A DNA stretch of 64,000 nt from Petroclostridium xylanilyticum (GTDB lineage: Bacteria; Bacillota; Clostridia; SK-Y3), in assembly GCF_002252565.1 (NCBI RefSeq), contig NZ_NPML01000007.1:124001-188000 (forward strand). Reading direction: 5' to 3'. Position numbers and translations under genes: made by a program. The notes below the pieces were generated by a model. It was not told where the DNA came from. It searched no databases and saw nothing but the letters and a program-made list of their open reading frames with translations. Of the stretch, positions 35,644 to 42,914 are shown one piece after another (positions within the stretch are counted from its first letter, which is position 1; each line of letters begins with the position of its first letter).

Positions 35644-35772
35644 AGCTTAAATATGATTCCAAGAACTAAGCTACAAAGCTTAGAGCCTGTAAACTCGTTC
35701 CGGGTCGCATCAAACTCGCTATCGCTCAAACAGGTGATGCGACTTTTCCTCCACTTCGTTAACAGGCTCTAC
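35644..35772. repeat. structured intergenic element with 42-bp repeat, copy 2
   Basis: 35644-35685 repeats 19225-19266 (39/42). It continues into a G+C-richer part with two nested inverted repeats: AGAGCCTGT with ACAGGCTCT, and GTCGCATCA with TGATGCGAC. No gene is present. The layout resembles a small non-autonomous mobile element. Confidence 0.65.
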
Positions 35773-35795
35773 AGCCTTTTCGCTAGGTTAAAAAT

Positions 35796-36239
35796 TTAAT
35801 GCTCATGGTCATGATCATGGCCACAGTCACATTCAAACTCGATTTCAATAGGTTCTTTACAGTTTGGACAAATTATTTCCTCTTCATCTTCGGAATCAAA
35901 CATGTTTTCATCTAAATATACGGTTTCATGACAATTAGGACATTCAACTTCGAAATATTCTATCTCCTCATCTTCATCGTCTTCATCTTCATCATAATCA
36001 TCATACTCGTCTTCATCATCATATACTTCATATTCCAGTTGAGCAAGGTCTTCATCGATATCTTCCACATGCTCACTTAATTGAGCATGGGAATCTTCCA
36101 GGTCGGTAATCGCTTCTGCAAAATCAGCAAGAATATCGATAATATTTTTAAGCAGTTTTCCTTCGTTAGTATTTTCATCAATCTTTAGACCTTCTGCAAG
36201 TCCCTTCAGGTACGCAACTCTTTCACCTAAATATTCCAT
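35796..36239 (-). CDS. acidic zinc-ribbon protein (CD1247 N-terminal domain type)
   Basis: A 147-residue protein with a helical N-terminus (1-65), a strongly acidic stretch of Asp/Glu (about 74-95), two CPNC knuckles (Cys100/103 and Cys124/127) forming a probable zinc ribbon, and a metal-binding-looking tail ending CDCGHDHDHEH. It matches the clostridial CD1247-type proteins often found beside efp. No function is known. Confidence 0.8.
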   Translation of the reverse strand: MEYLGERVAYLKGLAEGLKIDENTNEGKLLKNIIDILADFAEAITDLEDSHAQLSEHVEDIDEDLAQLEYEVYDDEDEYDDYDEDEDDEDEEIEYFEVECPNCHETVYLDENMFDSEDEEEIICPNCKEPIEIEFECDCGHDHDHEH

Positions 36240-36262
36240 GGTGTCATCCTCCTATAAATATA

Positions 36263-36290
36263 GTTCATGGTTGGTGGTTAACAGTTAATA
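36263..36290. repeat. heptamer tract upstream of the zinc-ribbon gene
   Basis: Four consecutive units GTTCATG, GTTGGTG, GTTAACA, GTTAATA. The first two also occur in the hairpin at 6406-6476. Confidence 0.7.
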
Positions 36291-36368
36291 AATATACATA
36301 TTTAATCAATATACCTATTTATTACCAAATACAACCCCCGAACCAATAACTATTTGATATTATTACCA

Positions 36369-36926
36369 TTAAACTCTTTCCATATACTCTCCAGTTCTTG
36401 TATCTACCCTGATTATATCTCCTTGATTGATAAAAAGAGGAACGTTGATAGTAGCTCCTGTCTCAAGCGTAGCAGGTTTTGTCGCACCTGTCGCCGTATC
36501 ACCCTTGAAACCGGGTTCTGTTTCTGTTACTTCTAATTCAACAAAGTTAGGAGGTTCTACGCCAAATACATTACCTTTATATGAAAGTATTTTAACAACC
36601 ATATTTTCCTTCACAAACTTAAGAGCATCTCCTAGTTGGCTCTCATTAAGAGGTAATTGTTCGTAGGTTTCCTGATCCATAAAATAGTAAAGACCGCCAT
36701 CATTGTAAAGATATTGCATATCTTTTCTTTCAATGTGTGCCTTAGGCATTTTTTCCGTAGGTCTGAAGGTTTTTTCTACAACAGCACCGGTGATAACATT
36801 TTTTAGCCTGGTTCTAACAAAAGCAGCTCCCTTACCAGGTTTTACATGCTGGAATTCAACAATCTGATAAACATTACCATCTAATTCAAAAGTTATACCG
36901 TTTCTAAATTCACCTGCAGATATCAT
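36369..36926 (-). CDS. efp: translation elongation factor P
   Basis: A 185-residue EF-P that relieves ribosome stalling at proline runs. The modification loop reads [12 protein letters not shown] with Lys32 at the tip. The three-barrel layout ends in the usual [22 protein letters not shown]. It follows a pepQ-type gene, the common Firmicutes order. Confidence 0.97.
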   Translation of the reverse strand: MISAGEFRNGITFELDGNVYQIVEFQHVKPGKGAAFVRTRLKNVITGAVVEKTFRPTEKMPKAHIERKDMQYLYNDGGLYYFMDQETYEQLPLNESQLGDALKFVKENMVVKILSYKGNVFGVEPPNFVELEVTETEPGFKGDTATGATKPATLETGATINVPLFINQGDIIRVDTRTGEYMERV

Positions 36927-37106
36927 TAGTAAATCCCTCCGTTATTTATTTGAAGATTGAGATTAAGATAGTGAAAATGCACCCTCTTAATCATAATAGC
37001 TTTATACTTCTATAAACCTAATCTTCATAATGCTTTTATTTATAGTATTGTCTACAATAGTTTAAATTAAAATCAGTAAAATTTCAAGGATAATTTTGCT
37101 AAACAA

Positions 37107-38180
37107 CTAAATTATTAATAATTCTTTGGTAGATGATGTGAGGTTATCTATCCCTTCTTGCGTTACTACAACCATATCTTCTATTCTGACACCTCCAAAG
37201 CCTTCAATATAGATTCCCGGTTCAATGGTAACTACCATTCCCGGCTTAAGTATTTCTTCGCTCAGTACAGATAACCGGGGGGCTTCATGGATTTCTCTAC
37301 CTACACCATGGCCTAAACCGTGTCCAAAATTCTTTTCATAGCCATAACCAGCAATAATGTCCCTCGCTATTTTATCAATCTCTCTCCCCTTTTTGCCAGG
37401 GATTACTGATTCAAGGGCTTTCTTTTGCGCCCCTAAGACAATATTATATATTTCTTTCTGTTTTTCATTAAGGGTTCCTATTCCAATGGTTCTTGTCATA
37501 TCCGAGCAATAACCCTCGAATATGCATCCAAAATCCAGTGTAACAAGGTCTCCCGTTTCAATTTTTTTATCAGTAGCCACTCCATGGGGGAGTGAGGAAC
37601 GAACCCCTGAAGCCACAATCATGTCAAAGGATAAAGCTTTTGCACCACTTCTTCTCATGAAAAATTCCAGTTCAAAAGCCACCTCAAGCTCAGTCATCCC
37701 AGGCTTAATATTTTTTATGATATGTGAAAATGCCAGATCAGCAATTCTTGCCGCTTCTTTCATCCTGCTGATTTCTGCTTCATCTTTAATTTTTCTCAAG
37801 TCTACAATTAAATCCTCTATAGGAATTAATTCTGCTGTCTCAAGTTTTTCTTTAAACTGCTCATATTGAGAATAAGTTATATCTTTATCTTCAAAACCTA
37901 ATGTTTTTATATGATGCTTTTTTAACAAAAGATTGATTGACTCGAAGGGTGTTCCTTCAAACTGAATTACTTCAAAATAGGTCGCTTGCTTTGCTGCCTG
38001 TTGGGTATAACGAAAATCGGTAAGTAGAAAAGCACCATCCTGTGTAACAATTCCATACCCTGCCGTACCATAAAAACCGGTGATATACGACCGGTTAACA
38101 GAGTTAGTAATCATTACAGCATCTAAATTTTTCTCTTTTAGCTTTTCCTGCAAATTATTTAATCGTGTTTGTAGAATCAT
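37107..38180 (-). CDS. aminopeptidase P family (Xaa-Pro) metallopeptidase
   Basis: A 357-residue M24 peptidase. The dinuclear metal site is visible as VTLDFG, CSDMTRT, the GHGLGHGVG histidine, IEPGIY and VRIED. The N-terminal creatinase-like domain contains NRSYITGFYG. It releases N-terminal residues preceding proline. The start at 38180 gives the usual length; a longer frame from 38213 overlaps aroQ by 11 bases and cannot be excluded. Confidence 0.92.
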   Translation of the reverse strand: MILQTRLNNLQEKLKEKNLDAVMITNSVNRSYITGFYGTAGYGIVTQDGAFLLTDFRYTQQAAKQATYFEVIQFEGTPFESINLLLKKHHIKTLGFEDKDITYSQYEQFKEKLETAELIPIEDLIVDLRKIKDEAEISRMKEAARIADLAFSHIIKNIKPGMTELEVAFELEFFMRRSGAKALSFDMIVASGVRSSLPHGVATDKKIETGDLVTLDFGCIFEGYCSDMTRTIGIGTLNEKQKEIYNIVLGAQKKALESVIPGKKGREIDKIARDIIAGYGYEKNFGHGLGHGVGREIHEAPRLSVLSEEILKPGMVVTIEPGIYIEGFGGVRIEDMVVVTQEGIDNLTSSTKELLII

Positions 38181-38202
38181 TAACACACCAACTTTCTTAG
38201 CC

Positions 38203-38655
38203 TCATCTTGCATTCAACTTCATAATGACAGCATTTAGTCCCAATATGTAGCTGTCTCCCCCAAACCCGCTTATCTGCCCTACACACACCGGAGCAATCA
38301 CAGATTTGGCTCTGAACTCTTCTCTTGCATGAACATTGGATAGGTGAATTTCAACGGTAGGGATGCTTACAGCCTTTATTGCATCTCTTATGGCTATACT
38401 ATAATGAGTGTATGCACCCGGGTTGATAACAATTCCTCCATATACTCCCATTGCAGCATGGATTTTATCAATAATTTCACCTTCATGATTTGACTGAAAA
38501 ATATCAACCTGAACGCCTAGTTTTTCAGCTTCCTGTCTAATCCTATCGTTTATGCTGTCAAAGGTTTCTGTCCCATATATCCCTTTTTCCCTGATACCCA
38601 ACAGGTTCAAATTCGGCCCGTGGATGACCAGTATCTTTTTCTCTTCACTCTTCAC
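38203..38655 (-). CDS. aroQ: type II 3-dehydroquinate dehydratase
   Basis: A 150-residue type II dehydroquinase of the shikimate pathway: [12 protein letters not shown] near the N-terminus, NPGAYTHYS with the catalytic region, and [15 protein letters not shown]. The start is a GTG overlapping the TGA of the preceding gene. The start, its GGGGA ribosome binding site and residues 2-6 (KSEEK) all come from a 7-nt tandem repeat, which is unusual. aroK lies two genes upstream in the same unit. Confidence 0.94.
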   Translation of the reverse strand: MKSEEKKILVIHGPNLNLLGIREKGIYGTETFDSINDRIRQEAEKLGVQVDIFQSNHEGEIIDKIHAAMGVYGGIVINPGAYTHYSIAIRDAIKAVSIPTVEIHLSNVHAREEFRAKSVIAPVCVGQISGFGGDSYILGLNAVIMKLNAR

Positions 38656-38670
38656 TCCCCACTCCCCACT
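38643..38670. repeat. heptamer repeat across a coding junction
   Basis: On the minus strand GTGGGGA, GTGGGGA, GTGAAGA, GTGAAGA. Preceded by TATGAAGAAA it matches the first bases of the two REP-like elements. It encodes the last residues of the TIM-barrel protein (VGSGE and stop) and the start of AroQ. Confidence 0.85.
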
Positions 38671-39515
38671 TTCTTCATATATATTTTCTTTAACTCTAAA
38701 GCGTCTTCCGCCATAGTACCTCTCGACTCACATATAATTACAGGACTGAGATTTCTCTTATAGACAATCTCAGCAACCGGTTCAAATTCCGGACCATATT
38801 CTATATCGCAGAAGCTCCAGTGCTTCTTTTCCCCCCCGGAAGTGAATTCTATACGGCTGAAATGGCTGTGAAAGTTTTTTAATCTTTCACTGCCCAACGA
38901 ATTCTCAATAATATCAAAAACTTTCTCAAAATCACTTTTACCAACCAGGCAGCCCAATCCCCGTGCATGTATATGTCCAAAATCAATAGTGGGTATAAGT
39001 CTTTCATCAATTTTGCAGAGTTCCATCACTTCTTCAAGCGTTCCCAACTGGTTGATCTTCCCTAATGTTTCGGGACATATATGTATGTCGTCCAACCCTA
39101 GAGCATCCGCCTCCTTAAGTGCCTCTTTCAATGTATCTTTTGCCAATTCTAAAGCTGCTTCTCTATTGATTTTACTGCATGAACCGGGGTGTACTACTAC
39201 TCTTTTTGCACCCATCCAGCGGGCTGCTGTCATTGTTTCAATGATATATCTTTTGCTGCCCTCCCTTTTTTCCGCCTCAATGCTTGCCAGGTTAATATAG
39301 TAAGGGGCATGTACGCTTAATTCAATACCAAAAGCCCTGGCGTTTTCACCCAGTTTTTTGGCAGTTTTCTCTGAAATATTGACGCCCTTGCTGCACTGGT
39401 ATTCATAAGCATCCAGCCCCATATTTTTAAGCCATTCCGGCATCTGAAGCGATGATTTATAACCCTGTTCATAAAAAATATCCGAATTTCCCGAAGGACC
39501 GAACTTTGCTGCCAT
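38652..39515 (-). CDS. TIM-barrel, endonuclease IV/AP endonuclease 2-like protein
   Basis: A 287-residue xylose isomerase-like TIM barrel. Histidine and acid residues placed as in endonuclease IV are visible: [45 protein letters not shown] and a final CESRG. This suggests a metal-dependent AP endonuclease or sugar-handling enzyme; the exact activity is uncertain. It lies between aroK and aroQ. Its last five residues are repeat-encoded. Confidence 0.82.
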   Translation of the reverse strand: MAAKFGPSGNSDIFYEQGYKSSLQMPEWLKNMGLDAYEYQCSKGVNISEKTAKKLGENARAFGIELSVHAPYYINLASIEAEKREGSKRYIIETMTAARWMGAKRVVVHPGSCSKINREAALELAKDTLKEALKEADALGLDDIHICPETLGKINQLGTLEEVMELCKIDERLIPTIDFGHIHARGLGCLVGKSDFEKVFDIIENSLGSERLKNFHSHFSRIEFTSGGEKKHWSFCDIEYGPEFEPVAEIVYKRNLSPVIICESRGTMAEDALELKKIYMKKVGSGE

Positions 39516-39556
39516 CTGTTTCTCCTTTCACAACTTCAATAGAAATGTATCAAATA

Positions 39557-40075
39557 TTATTTTTCCATTTCTTTCCTGTATATATTCATAATCATCGATA
39601 CAACCTGCTCTACAGTTAATAGTGAAACATCTATTTCATAATCATTATTGCTGTAATACGCTTCCCTTTGGTTTAATATTGCCTCTATTCTACTTCTTAA
39701 ATCACCATGCTGTAAAAGAGGTCTGTTGCTATTTTGGGAAGTATTTCTCAGTATGGTTTCAACATCTGCTTTTAACCGGATTATAATCCCATTCTTCCTG
39801 AGATTTTGCATGTTTTCAGATCTGAGAACTACCCCACCACCCGTTGCAATTACCATGTTCTCCTGCTGTGCAACCTTTTCAACAACCTTGCTCTCCAGCT
39901 CCCGGAAATATGCTTCACCTTTTTGAGAGAATATTTCTGAAATTGTCATCCCTTGCTCATGCTCAATGATATGATCCGTATCAATAAATCCCATATCCAA
40001 TTCACCGGCCACATGCTTTCCAACGGTTGACTTTCCCGTCCCCATGAAACCGGTAAGAACAATATTTTGTTTCAT
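39557..40075 (-). CDS. aroK: shikimate kinase
   Basis: A 172-residue shikimate kinase: P-loop GFMGTGKST, FIDTDHIIE for shikimate and Mg2+, YFRELE, and ATGGGVVLR, followed by the lid region NSNRPLL. The ATG at 40075 follows GGAGGTTAGG and fits better than the overlapping ATG at 40087. Part of the aroK-TIM-aroQ group. Confidence 0.95.
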   Translation of the reverse strand: MKQNIVLTGFMGTGKSTVGKHVAGELDMGFIDTDHIIEHEQGMTISEIFSQKGEAYFRELESKVVEKVAQQENMVIATGGGVVLRSENMQNLRKNGIIIRLKADVETILRNTSQNSNRPLLQHGDLRSRIEAILNQREAYYSNNDYEIDVSLLTVEQVVSMIMNIYRKEMEK

Positions 40076-40087
40076 CCTAACCTCCAT

Positions 40088-40351
40088 CTATTTGTGTCTT
40101 GGATTTTTTTTCACTATTTCAGCCGCTTTGATAATGGCAGCGGTAACATCAGCTTCACATTGCTGCTGGAGAGTATTTACCTTTGTATACAGTTCACCCT
40201 TTTCGGTAACAACATATTTGGGCGGCAAATGATTCAGTGCAAGGGCAGCAATGTCCATTAAACACTTTTCACAGGTACAGCAATGAATGTCATTTAATAC
40301 TCTTTCCAGCATATTAAATACGACTTCTTCCATGTAGTTTTTCAGGTGCAT
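40088..40351 (-). CDS. late competence development ComFB family protein
   Basis: An 87-residue ComFB-like protein. It begins LKNYMEEVVFNMLERVLND and contains the CCTCEKCLMDIAALALN cysteine-helix segment and LPPKYVVTEKGELY. In other bacteria ComFB-like proteins bind c-di-GMP or zinc; here proximity to a type IV pilus operon makes a link to pili or competence reasonable but unproven. Confidence 0.85.
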   Translation of the reverse strand: MHLKNYMEEVVFNMLERVLNDIHCCTCEKCLMDIAALALNHLPPKYVVTEKGELYTKVNTLQQQCEADVTAAIIKAAEIVKKNPRHK

Positions 40352-40366
40352 TTATATTCCCCCTAA

Positions 40367-40841
40367 CTAATTAATATTTATTTTTATTTCTGCTTCTTTA
40401 AACCATTGCTCTATTGTTTGCAGCATTACGGAATAGTTTTTGCTAAAATTCAACTCTTTCTTAATCTGCTCTTTTACTGAATCATAAGAATAATAATTTT
40501 TCTCTAGTACTTTTACAATGTAATAACCATATGATGTTTTAATTGGATTACTCACCTGATTTACTGATAATGAAAAAACAATGTCTTCAAATAATTTTTC
40601 CCTAGTACCACGCTTAAACTCATACATATAATCATTTTTGTCAGTAAGTTCCTCACAATAAGTACCTTTTAATTGATAAAAATCCTGCCCGCTTTTTGCT
40701 TTTTGTGAAACTTCTGCAGCCAATTTCACAGCCTCGGCATCAGTTCGCTTTAAGTTTGAAATATAAATATGGCTGATTGTTCTGTATTCATAATTATCAC
40801 GGTTGGAATTATAAAAATGCCTTATTTCCGTTATAAGAAAC
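40367..40841 (-). pseudogene. PpiC-type peptidyl-prolyl isomerase (PrsA/SurA-like), truncated by the IS element
   Basis: The frame codes for a parvulin domain (RTISHIYIS, AKSGQDFYQL, TSYGYYIVKVLEK) plus a C-terminal helix region. It has no signal peptide or N-terminal chaperone domain. Upstream it runs into the right end of the IS607 element at 40842. Joining it to the sequence on the far side of the element (below 42914) restores only a few in-frame codons before a stop. So the 5' part was deleted, perhaps with or after the insertion. It could still be translated from an ATG inside the element's end, but function is doubtful. Confidence 0.65.
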
Positions 40842-41010
40842 TTATAAAAAGTTATAAATTTTATAACTTTTATGTTCTTTTCCTTATTCATAGAGTCCGC
40901 TTTCGGAATTCTACTTGCGTTTGGTATGACTCTCCAAAGGCTTAAATTCCGATGTAACGACACCGTACATACCAACATAATTCGTTAAGTGAATTATGCT
41001 GATTTTCCAT
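40842..41010 (-). ncRNA. candidate TnpB guide RNA (omega/reRNA)
   Basis: The region from the tnpB 3' end to the right end of the element is non-coding and structured, for example GAATTTAAGCC and the pair AGAATTCCGAAAGCGGACTCT. In IS605/IS607 elements the right-end transcript folds into the TnpB guide RNA, and the first ~16 flanking bases beyond the end (about 40826-40841) act as the guide. Assigned by position and family knowledge; boundaries are approximate. Confidence 0.55.
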
Positions 41011-42208
41011 ATTTCATTAGATTTATAGCTGCATTTATATCTCTGTCATGCATTATTCCACATTCAGGACACACCCATTTTCTTGTTGATAAAGACATCT
41101 TATCTAAAATATATCCACATTCACTACATGTCTTGCTTGATGGATAATACCTGTCTGCTACTATAAACCTAATATGATTCCATTTACATTTATATTCCAT
41201 TATTCTACGAAACTCGCTAAACATTTGTTCTTGTACGGATTTTGCTAATTTATGGTTTTTAACCATACCTTTAATATTTAAATTTTCCATACACACAAAC
41301 TCTGGCTTGGCTTTCACCAGTTTAGCAGTTTCTTGATGTAAATAATTTGTACGAATGTCTTTTATTTTTTTATGGACTTTACGAATAAGGCACTCCAACT
41401 TAATAATGTTTTTAGTTTTCTTATAACGGTTTACACCTCCTTCTTTTTGTTTTTCATATTTTCTTGATAATTTACGTTGGAGTCTTTTTAATTTTTTATT
41501 TAATCTTCTTATTTCTTGACTCTTATTAATATTAGGTATTTTTCTACCATCATTAATTACTGCTAAATCTTTAACTCCTAAGTCAATGCCTATTCCATCT
41601 GAATACTTTTGGTTGTTGGTAGGTTTATAATCAATACTTACGGTTATAAACCAATTAAAACCATCAAATTTTATTCTTGGATTATAAAATTTTTCCGCTG
41701 TTTGTAATTCGATTCTATTTTCAGATAGTTTAATCCATCCTATCTTTTCAAGTTTTACTTTATCACCTTTAAATTTTAAATGTCCTAAATCTTCTCTGTG
41801 ATAAAACCCTTGTTGTACATCTTTTTTGCTTTTAAATTTTGGATGTCCTTCTAAATCATAAACTGTCAATTGTCTACCTTGTCTTAATGCTTTTTTCTTA
41901 GTTTTTTCAGAATAATGTTTATTTTCTATTCTGAAAAAGTTTTTATAAGCTATGCATAAATCCTTTATTGCTTGTTTTGGTATTTGTGCTGAAACTTCAT
42001 TTAACCAATTATATTCAGGATTTTTCTTTAGTTGTGTTAGTTCCTTTCTTAACTCTTCATCGTTTATAAACTTGCCACCGTTTTTAAAATTTTCTAATTG
42101 CTTAGATAAAGCCCAATTATAAGCCCATCGTGCTACATCTGCACATTTCTTTAATAAAGTCTTTTGTTTATTGTTAGGTAATAATTGTACTCTAATTGTC
42201 TTTATCAT
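40994..42208 (-). CDS. tnpB: TnpB RNA-guided endonuclease (IS607 type)
   Basis: A 404-residue TnpB, ancestor-type of Cas12. RuvC residues are intact: Asp209 in GIGIDLGVKD, Glu308 in VCMENLN and Asp390 in HDRDINAA. A zinc ribbon is formed by Cys361, 364, 380 and 383. The N-terminal wedge/REC region is full length. It overlaps tnpA by 17 bases. It should cut the excised-donor or target site under guidance of its right-end RNA. Confidence 0.93.
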   Translation of the reverse strand: MIKTIRVQLLPNNKQKTLLKKCADVARWAYNWALSKQLENFKNGGKFINDEELRKELTQLKKNPEYNWLNEVSAQIPKQAIKDLCIAYKNFFRIENKHYSEKTKKKALRQGRQLTVYDLEGHPKFKSKKDVQQGFYHREDLGHLKFKGDKVKLEKIGWIKLSENRIELQTAEKFYNPRIKFDGFNWFITVSIDYKPTNNQKYSDGIGIDLGVKDLAVINDGRKIPNINKSQEIRRLNKKLKRLQRKLSRKYEKQKEGGVNRYKKTKNIIKLECLIRKVHKKIKDIRTNYLHQETAKLVKAKPEFVCMENLNIKGMVKNHKLAKSVQEQMFSEFRRIMEYKCKWNHIRFIVADRYYPSSKTCSECGYILDKMSLSTRKWVCPECGIMHDRDINAAINLMKYGKSA

Positions 42209-42809
42209 CTTCGGTCAACTCCTCAATCATTTTACGTGCTTTGTTTGCTCTTTTACCTTGAAGTTTACAAGAAAATACAGTTATTATTTGCACTAAATCT
42301 TCAACAAGTTCTTGTTGTTCAGTTTTTTCTGTACTATCTATTACTTCAATTTCACATCCATACAGATTAGATATATATTCCACCAATTCAAAACCAAATC
42401 TTAACAATCTATCTTTATAAAGAACAACGACTTTTTCAACTTCATTGTTGACTATTTTTCTTAATAATGTTCTTAATCCTTTTTTAGTATAATTAATCCC
42501 ACTGCCTATATCTTCAATTATTTCATAATTTTTATTTTGTTTGTCTAAATATAATTTCATGTTTTCAACTTGTCGTTGTAAATCGTCTTTTTGTTTATAC
42601 GAAGATACTCGGCAATATCCTATAATAACTTTTGATTTTTTATCTTCTTTAATATTTAATACTTGTTTTAATTGATCATGCGAATAATATCTATATCCAT
42701 TAGCACCTGTATGATGTGGAATAAGTAATCCTTTTTTGTCCCAGTTTCTTAATGTTTGAGGAGTTTTTCCAACTAATTTAGAAAACTCATGTATAGTATA
42801 ATACTTCAC
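42192..42809 (-). CDS. tnpA: IS607-family serine recombinase TnpA
   Basis: A 205-residue transposase with an N-terminal MerR-like helix-turn-helix (TIHEFSKLVGKTPQTLRNWD) and a small serine-resolvase domain containing IGYCRVSSYKQKDDL with the catalytic serine. The GTG start at 42809 follows AGAGGTGGTTAAT; a GTG three codons earlier would lie on the ribosome binding site. Upstream, TTGACA followed by an AT-rich TATAGT region is the likely promoter. Confidence 0.93.
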   Translation of the reverse strand: MKYYTIHEFSKLVGKTPQTLRNWDKKGLLIPHHTGANGYRYYSHDQLKQVLNIKEDKKSKVIIGYCRVSSYKQKDDLQRQVENMKLYLDKQNKNYEIIEDIGSGINYTKKGLRTLLRKIVNNEVEKVVVLYKDRLLRFGFELVEYISNLYGCEIEVIDSTEKTEQQELVEDLVQIITVFSCKLQGKRANKARKMIEELTEDDKDN

Positions 42810-42914
42810 ATTAACCACCTCTAATTGTATTAGACTATACTAAATTATAAATGTCAACATTAATTTATGACTTTTTATAACTTTTTATTAACTGTTGTCA
42901 ACCTCCAAACATCA

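Larger units (their letters stand above)
40842..42880 (-). mobile_element. IS607-family insertion sequence (tnpA-tnpB), apparently intact
   Basis: About 2.04 kb. The ends carry a 17-bp inverted repeat (TTATAAAAAGTTATAAA at 40842-40858; TTTATGACTTTTTATAA at 42864-42880; 16 of 17 matching). It contains a serine recombinase tnpA overlapping tnpB, the IS607 order. Catalytic residues of both are intact, so it may be active. It separates the type IV pilus operon from a foldase remnant. Confidence 0.85.

Noticed and set aside
36927-37106. Possible riboswitch or small RNA between efp and the aminopeptidase gene
   Set aside because: Only AT-rich sequence with a short TGAAGATT/AATCTTCA pair; no conserved motif.
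42192-42809. Stand-alone resolvase or MerR regulator
   Set aside because: The MerR-like helix plus serine-recombinase domain overlapping tnpB is the standard IS607 TnpA.
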